Assembly (NCBI RefSeq): GCF_000336775.1
Contig: NZ_AOLJ01000014.1
Span: forward strand, 81,478-145,477
Origin: Haloferax gibbonsii ATCC 33959
GTDB lineage: Archaea; Halobacteriota; Halobacteria; Halobacteriales; Haloferacaceae
Direction: 5' to 3'
DNA: 64,000 nucleotides
The position numbers and the translations under genes were made by a program. This document shows, piece by piece, positions 61,184-64,000 of this stretch. Positions within the stretch are counted from its first letter, which is position 1. The number at the start of each line of letters is the position of its first letter. Below the pieces are notes generated by a model that had not been told where the DNA came from, searched no databases, and saw only the letters and a program-made list of their open reading frames with translations.

Positions 61184-62832
61184 TATGCTGTCACCTCTTC
61201 GTTGCCGAGTTCGCGCGCGTCGAGTTCGCCGAGGACCGCGCGGAGGAAGCCGAGGAACGGCGGGCTCGCGCGGTCGGGTCGAGAGCGGAACTCGGGGTGG
61301 AACTGCGTTCCGAAGAAGAACGGGTGGTTCGTCAGTTCGAGAATCTCCATGCGGTTTTCGGCGCGGCCGGAGAAGCGGAGCCCCTCGGACTCGAGTTCGT
61401 CGATGAGTTCGGGGTTCACTTCGTAGCGGTGGCGGTGGCGCTCCGTACAGGAGGTGTCGCCGTACACCGCCTCCGCGAGCGTGCCGGCGTCGATGTCGGT
61501 GTCGTGCGCGCCGAGGCGCATCGTGCCGCCCATCTCGTCGACCTCGTACTGCTCGGGCAGGAGGTCGATGACGGGGTACGGCGTGTCGGGGTCGAGTTCG
61601 GCCGAGTGGGCGTCCTCGTGGCCGAGGACGTTCCGGGCCTGCTCGACGACGGCCATCTGGAAGCCCAGACAGAGGCCGAGGAACGGGATGTCGTTCTCGC
61701 GGGCGTAGCGGATGGCCTCGATTTTGCCGCCGGTTCCGCGGGAGCCGAAGCCGCCGGGGACGACGACGCCGTCGGCGTCCTTGAGTCGCTCTTCGTGCTT
61801 GTCGAGCATCTCGTCGGAGTCGACCCAGAGGATGTTCACGTCGACGCCGCACTCGATGCCCGCGTGCTTGAGCGCCTCGTGGATGGACATGTAGGCGTCT
61901 TCGAGGGCGTACTTGCCGACGAGCGCGATGTCGACCGAGCCGGTCCGGTCGGCCGTGACGAGCTCGCGCCAGCGGTTGTCGCGGTCTTCCTTCGGCAGCG
62001 CCTCGTCGGCGATGCCGAGCCGCTCCATGACGTACTCGTCGAGGCCCTCCTCTTCGACCATCAGCGGGACGTGGTAGATGTCCGGCACGTCGGGGTTGGA
62101 GAACACGGCGGCGTCCGGCACGTCGCAGAACTGCGCGATTTTGGTCTTCGTCGCCGGTTCGAGCTTGTCGTCGGCGCGGCCGACGAGGATGTCCGGCTGG
62201 AGGCCGATGCTCCGAAGCTCCTTGACCGAGTGCTGGGTGGGTTTCGTCTTCTGCTCGCCGTTCTTCGAGTAGGGGACGAGCGTGACGTGCGTGAACAGCA
62301 CGTCGCCGTCTTCCTCCTCGGAGGCGAACTGGCGGAGCGATTCGAGGAACGGCATCGACTCGATGTCGCCGACGGTGCCGCCGACCTCGACGATGCACAC
62401 GTCGGTGTCCTCGGCCGCCTCGCGGATGCGGCGCTTGATGTCCTCCGTGACGTGCGGGATAATCTGGACCGTCTTCCCGAGGTAGTCGCCGTCGCGCTCC
62501 TTCTGGATGACGTGCTGGTAGGTCTTGCCCGTCGTGATGTTGTGGTCGGCGGTCATGTCGACGCCGAGGAACCGCTCGTAGTTCCCGAGGTCGAGGTCGA
62601 CTTCAGCGCCGTCTTTCAGGACGTACACCTCCCCGTGCTCGTAGGGGTTCATCGTCCCGGCGTCGACGTTCAGGTACGGGTCTATCTTGACCGCGGTGAC
62701 GTCGAACCCGGCGTTCTTCAGGAGTCGGCCGGTGCTCGCGGCCGTGATACCCTTCCCGAGGCCGGACATGACACCCCCGGTTACGAAAATGAACTTGCGC
62801 CCCATCTCTGGGTCGTATTCGTCCGTCGGCAT
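61183..62832 (-). CDS. pyrG: CTP synthase
   Basis: A 549-residue PyrG. The N-terminal synthetase domain has [18 protein letters not shown] at about 15-32 and [20 protein letters not shown]; the C-terminal class I glutamine amidotransferase has the nucleophile in [15 protein letters not shown] (Cys) and a [12 protein letters not shown] catalytic His block. It makes CTP from UTP with glutamine. ACTTCAAAACC is about 27 bases upstream of ATG. It leads a nucleotide operon with guaAb. Confidence 0.97.
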   Translation of the reverse strand: MPTDEYDPEMGRKFIFVTGGVMSGLGKGITAASTGRLLKNAGFDVTAVKIDPYLNVDAGTMNPYEHGEVYVLKDGAEVDLDLGNYERFLGVDMTADHNITTGKTYQHVIQKERDGDYLGKTVQIIPHVTEDIKRRIREAAEDTDVCIVEVGGTVGDIESMPFLESLRQFASEEEDGDVLFTHVTLVPYSKNGEQKTKPTQHSVKELRSIGLQPDILVGRADDKLEPATKTKIAQFCDVPDAAVFSNPDVPDIYHVPLMVEEEGLDEYVMERLGIADEALPKEDRDNRWRELVTADRTGSVDIALVGKYALEDAYMSIHEALKHAGIECGVDVNILWVDSDEMLDKHEERLKDADGVVVPGGFGSRGTGGKIEAIRYARENDIPFLGLCLGFQMAVVEQARNVLGHEDAHSAELDPDTPYPVIDLLPEQYEVDEMGGTMRLGAHDTDIDAGTLAEAVYGDTSCTERHRHRYEVNPELIDELESEGLRFSGRAENRMEILELTNHPFFFGTQFHPEFRSRPDRASPPFLGFLRAVLGELDARELGNEEVTA

Positions 62833-62967
62833 ACTGACCGTGTGCGAGCGTACTTCAAAACCATTTCGGAGGGAACATCGTGTGCCAGAGCACCGCACGC
62901 TCCCGAATCCGCGAGAATCGCGCGACGGCGACGCGATGATGACGCCGACTCGGCGGCGCGTCCCCGG

Positions 62968-63525
62968 TCAGTCCAGCCTTTTAATGACTCGCGCCGGGTT
63001 GCCGCCGACGACCACCGAGTCGGGCACGTCCTTCGTGACGACCGCGCCCGAGGCGACCACCACGTCGTCGCCGATGGTGACGCCGGGGTTGACGACCGCC
63101 CGGCCGCCGAGCCACGCGTTGTCGCCGACGGTCACCGGCTTCCCCGACTCGGGGCCCTTGATTCGCTCCGCGGCGTCGAGCGGGTGGGTCGCGGTGTAGA
63201 TGTGAACGCCCGGCGCGAGCTGGCAGTTGTCGCCGAGCGTGATTGGACACACGTCGAGGAAGACGCAGTCGAAGTTGGCGAAGAAGTTCTCGCCGACGCT
63301 GACGTTGTAGCCGTAGTCGCAGCGGAACGTCGGCTCGATTTCGAACGACTCGCCGACCTCCCCGAACAGTTCCCGAATCAGTTCCTCGCGGCGCTCGGTT
63401 TGGGTCTCGTCGGTCTCGTTGAACAGGCGCGTGAGCCGCCGCGCGCGCTTTCGTTCCGCGACGAGTTCCGGGTCGCTCGCGTCGTACAGTTCGCCCGCGA
63501 GCATCTTCTCCTTCTCGGAGGGCAT
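62968..63525 (-). CDS. Left-handed beta-helix acetyltransferase (maltose/galactoside O-acetyltransferase-like)
   Basis: A 185-residue hexapeptide-repeat enzyme. The N-terminal [20 protein letters not shown] cap and the repeats [31 protein letters not shown] (His ligand) and [18 protein letters not shown] match Maa/LacA. It would acetylate a sugar hydroxyl with acetyl-CoA. GTAAGTG is 28 bases upstream of the ATG at 63525. The plus-strand AKR gene is divergent, 88 bases away. Confidence 0.92.
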   Translation of the reverse strand: MPSEKEKMLAGELYDASDPELVAERKRARRLTRLFNETDETQTERREELIRELFGEVGESFEIEPTFRCDYGYNVSVGENFFANFDCVFLDVCPITLGDNCQLAPGVHIYTATHPLDAAERIKGPESGKPVTVGDNAWLGGRAVVNPGVTIGDDVVVASGAVVTKDVPDSVVVGGNPARVIKRLD

Positions 63526-63613
63526 ACCCTCGATGACCGGGGGAGCGGTGGTAAGTGTACGCACGACTTCCGCAACCGCAGGATTTGACTCGCCCGCCCA
63601 CGACCACCCGTGC

Positions 63614-64000
63614 ATGAAGGACTTCCCGCGACTCGGCTTCGGGACGTACAAGCTCGAAGACCGCGACGAGTGCGTCGAGGCCGTCAAGACCGCCCTCGAC
63701 GTTGGCTACCACCACGTCGACACGGCCCAGATGTACCACAACGAGGAGTTCGTCGGCGAGGGACTCGCCGAATCCGACGTCGACATCGACGACGTGTTCG
63801 TGGCGACGAAGCTCGACACCGACAACCTCGGCTCCGACGACGTGCTGGAGACCGCCCGCGAGTCCGCCGAAAAGCTCGGCGTCGACACCATCGACCTGCT
63901 GTACGTTCACTGGCCGCTCGACAGCTACGACGAGGACGAGACGCTCGCGGCCCTCGACGAACTCGTCGAGGAGGGCGTCGTCGCCAACGTCGGCCTGAGC
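63614..64000 (+). CDS. Aldo/keto reductase, 3' end beyond the window
   Basis: The first 129 residues of an AKR. Start [20 protein letters not shown], the Asp/Tyr pair in [13 protein letters not shown], Lys in FVATKLDT, and His in YVHWPLDS give the catalytic tetrad. It would reduce aldehydes or ketones with NAD(P)H. GATTTGACTC about 28 bases upstream is a possible TATA. The frame remains open at the right edge, so the C-terminal cofactor part is missing here. Confidence 0.93.
   Translation, partial: MKDFPRLGFGTYKLEDRDECVEAVKTALDVGYHHVDTAQMYHNEEFVGEGLAESDVDIDDVFVATKLDTDNLGSDDVLETARESAEKLGVDTIDLLYVHWPLDSYDEDETLAALDELVEEGVVANVGLS

Noticed and set aside
1..64000. CRISPR arrays, insertion sequences, integrases, tRNA or rRNA genes
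   Set aside because: No regular repeat-spacer pattern, transposase motifs, or tRNA T-loop GGTTCRA-type sequence was noticed on reading. A tRNAscan or IS search could overturn this.

Overview
This is a GC-rich stretch (roughly 65-67% by eye) of a haloarchaeal chromosome, most likely Haloferax or a close relative. The proteins are strongly acidic, several secreted proteins carry twin-arginine lipoprotein signals, and many genes have a TATA-like box 25-30 bases upstream of the start codon, which fits leaderless haloarchaeal transcripts. The gene set is also archaeal: TFS, TrmB, PAC2, KaiC-like ATPase, haloarchaeal HTH/FilR1-type regulators, dodecin, a two-gene GMP synthase and PyrG. I assign genus from gene content and style only. 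I saw no rRNA, tRNA, insertion sequence, integrase or CRISPR array.

Layout. 1-5217: the end of a sugar ABC transporter ATPase, a small membrane protein, a Gfo/Idh/MocA dehydrogenase, a zinc-ribbon membrane protein, the sugar regulator TrmB with a good match to the haloarchaeal TrmB motif in its own promoter, and a PAC2 protein. 5.3-14.8 kb: MscS channel, Usp, 5'-nucleotidase-like enzyme, dodecin, an HTH regulator, a tandem pair of membrane proteins, small zinc-ribbon and A-type Fe-S carrier proteins, hisD and exported proteins. 14.8-21.5 kb: class V aminotransferase, lipoprotein, a 1050-residue FAD/Fe-S D-2-hydroxyacid dehydrogenase and a HemG-like flavodoxin. 21.7-24.1 kb: thiE-thiM-thiD thiamine operon. 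24.2-34 kb: aldolase, methyltransferase, aldo/keto reductase, BBE-like oxidase, a second HTH/FilR1-type regulator, VOC dioxygenase, a second class V aminotransferase and a PAS histidine kinase with a degenerate receiver domain. 34-43.8 kb: Nramp-fold transporter with an altered metal site, flippase, lipoprotein, geranylgeranyl-reductase-like flavoprotein, D-2-hydroxyacid dehydrogenase, ilvD and a MoaB-like protein with a His-rich head.

43.8-64 kb: a third HTH/FilR1-type regulator, an MDR oxidoreductase, a Vms1-like release-factor-fold protein, a dgcN-dgcA-like pair predicted to act on D-glutamate, PspA and an alpha/beta hydrolase that seem to share one TATA box, then a minus-strand group (TFS, two cysteine-motif proteins, a KaiC-like protein with a broken Walker A, RFAP synthase), DUF4382 and DUF4397 exported proteins, and the tightly overlapping pyrG-guaA(B)-DUF7126 operon. 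The window closes with an acetyltransferase and a truncated aldo/keto reductase.

Most of this is housekeeping and metabolism, not a mobile island. The most unusual signals are the dgcN-dgcA pair, the Vms1-like protein, the zinc-motif/KaiC-like cluster, the Nramp variant, the His-rich MoaB and several candidate operator elements. Long ORFs antisense to these genes are GC-driven shadows and are not annotated.
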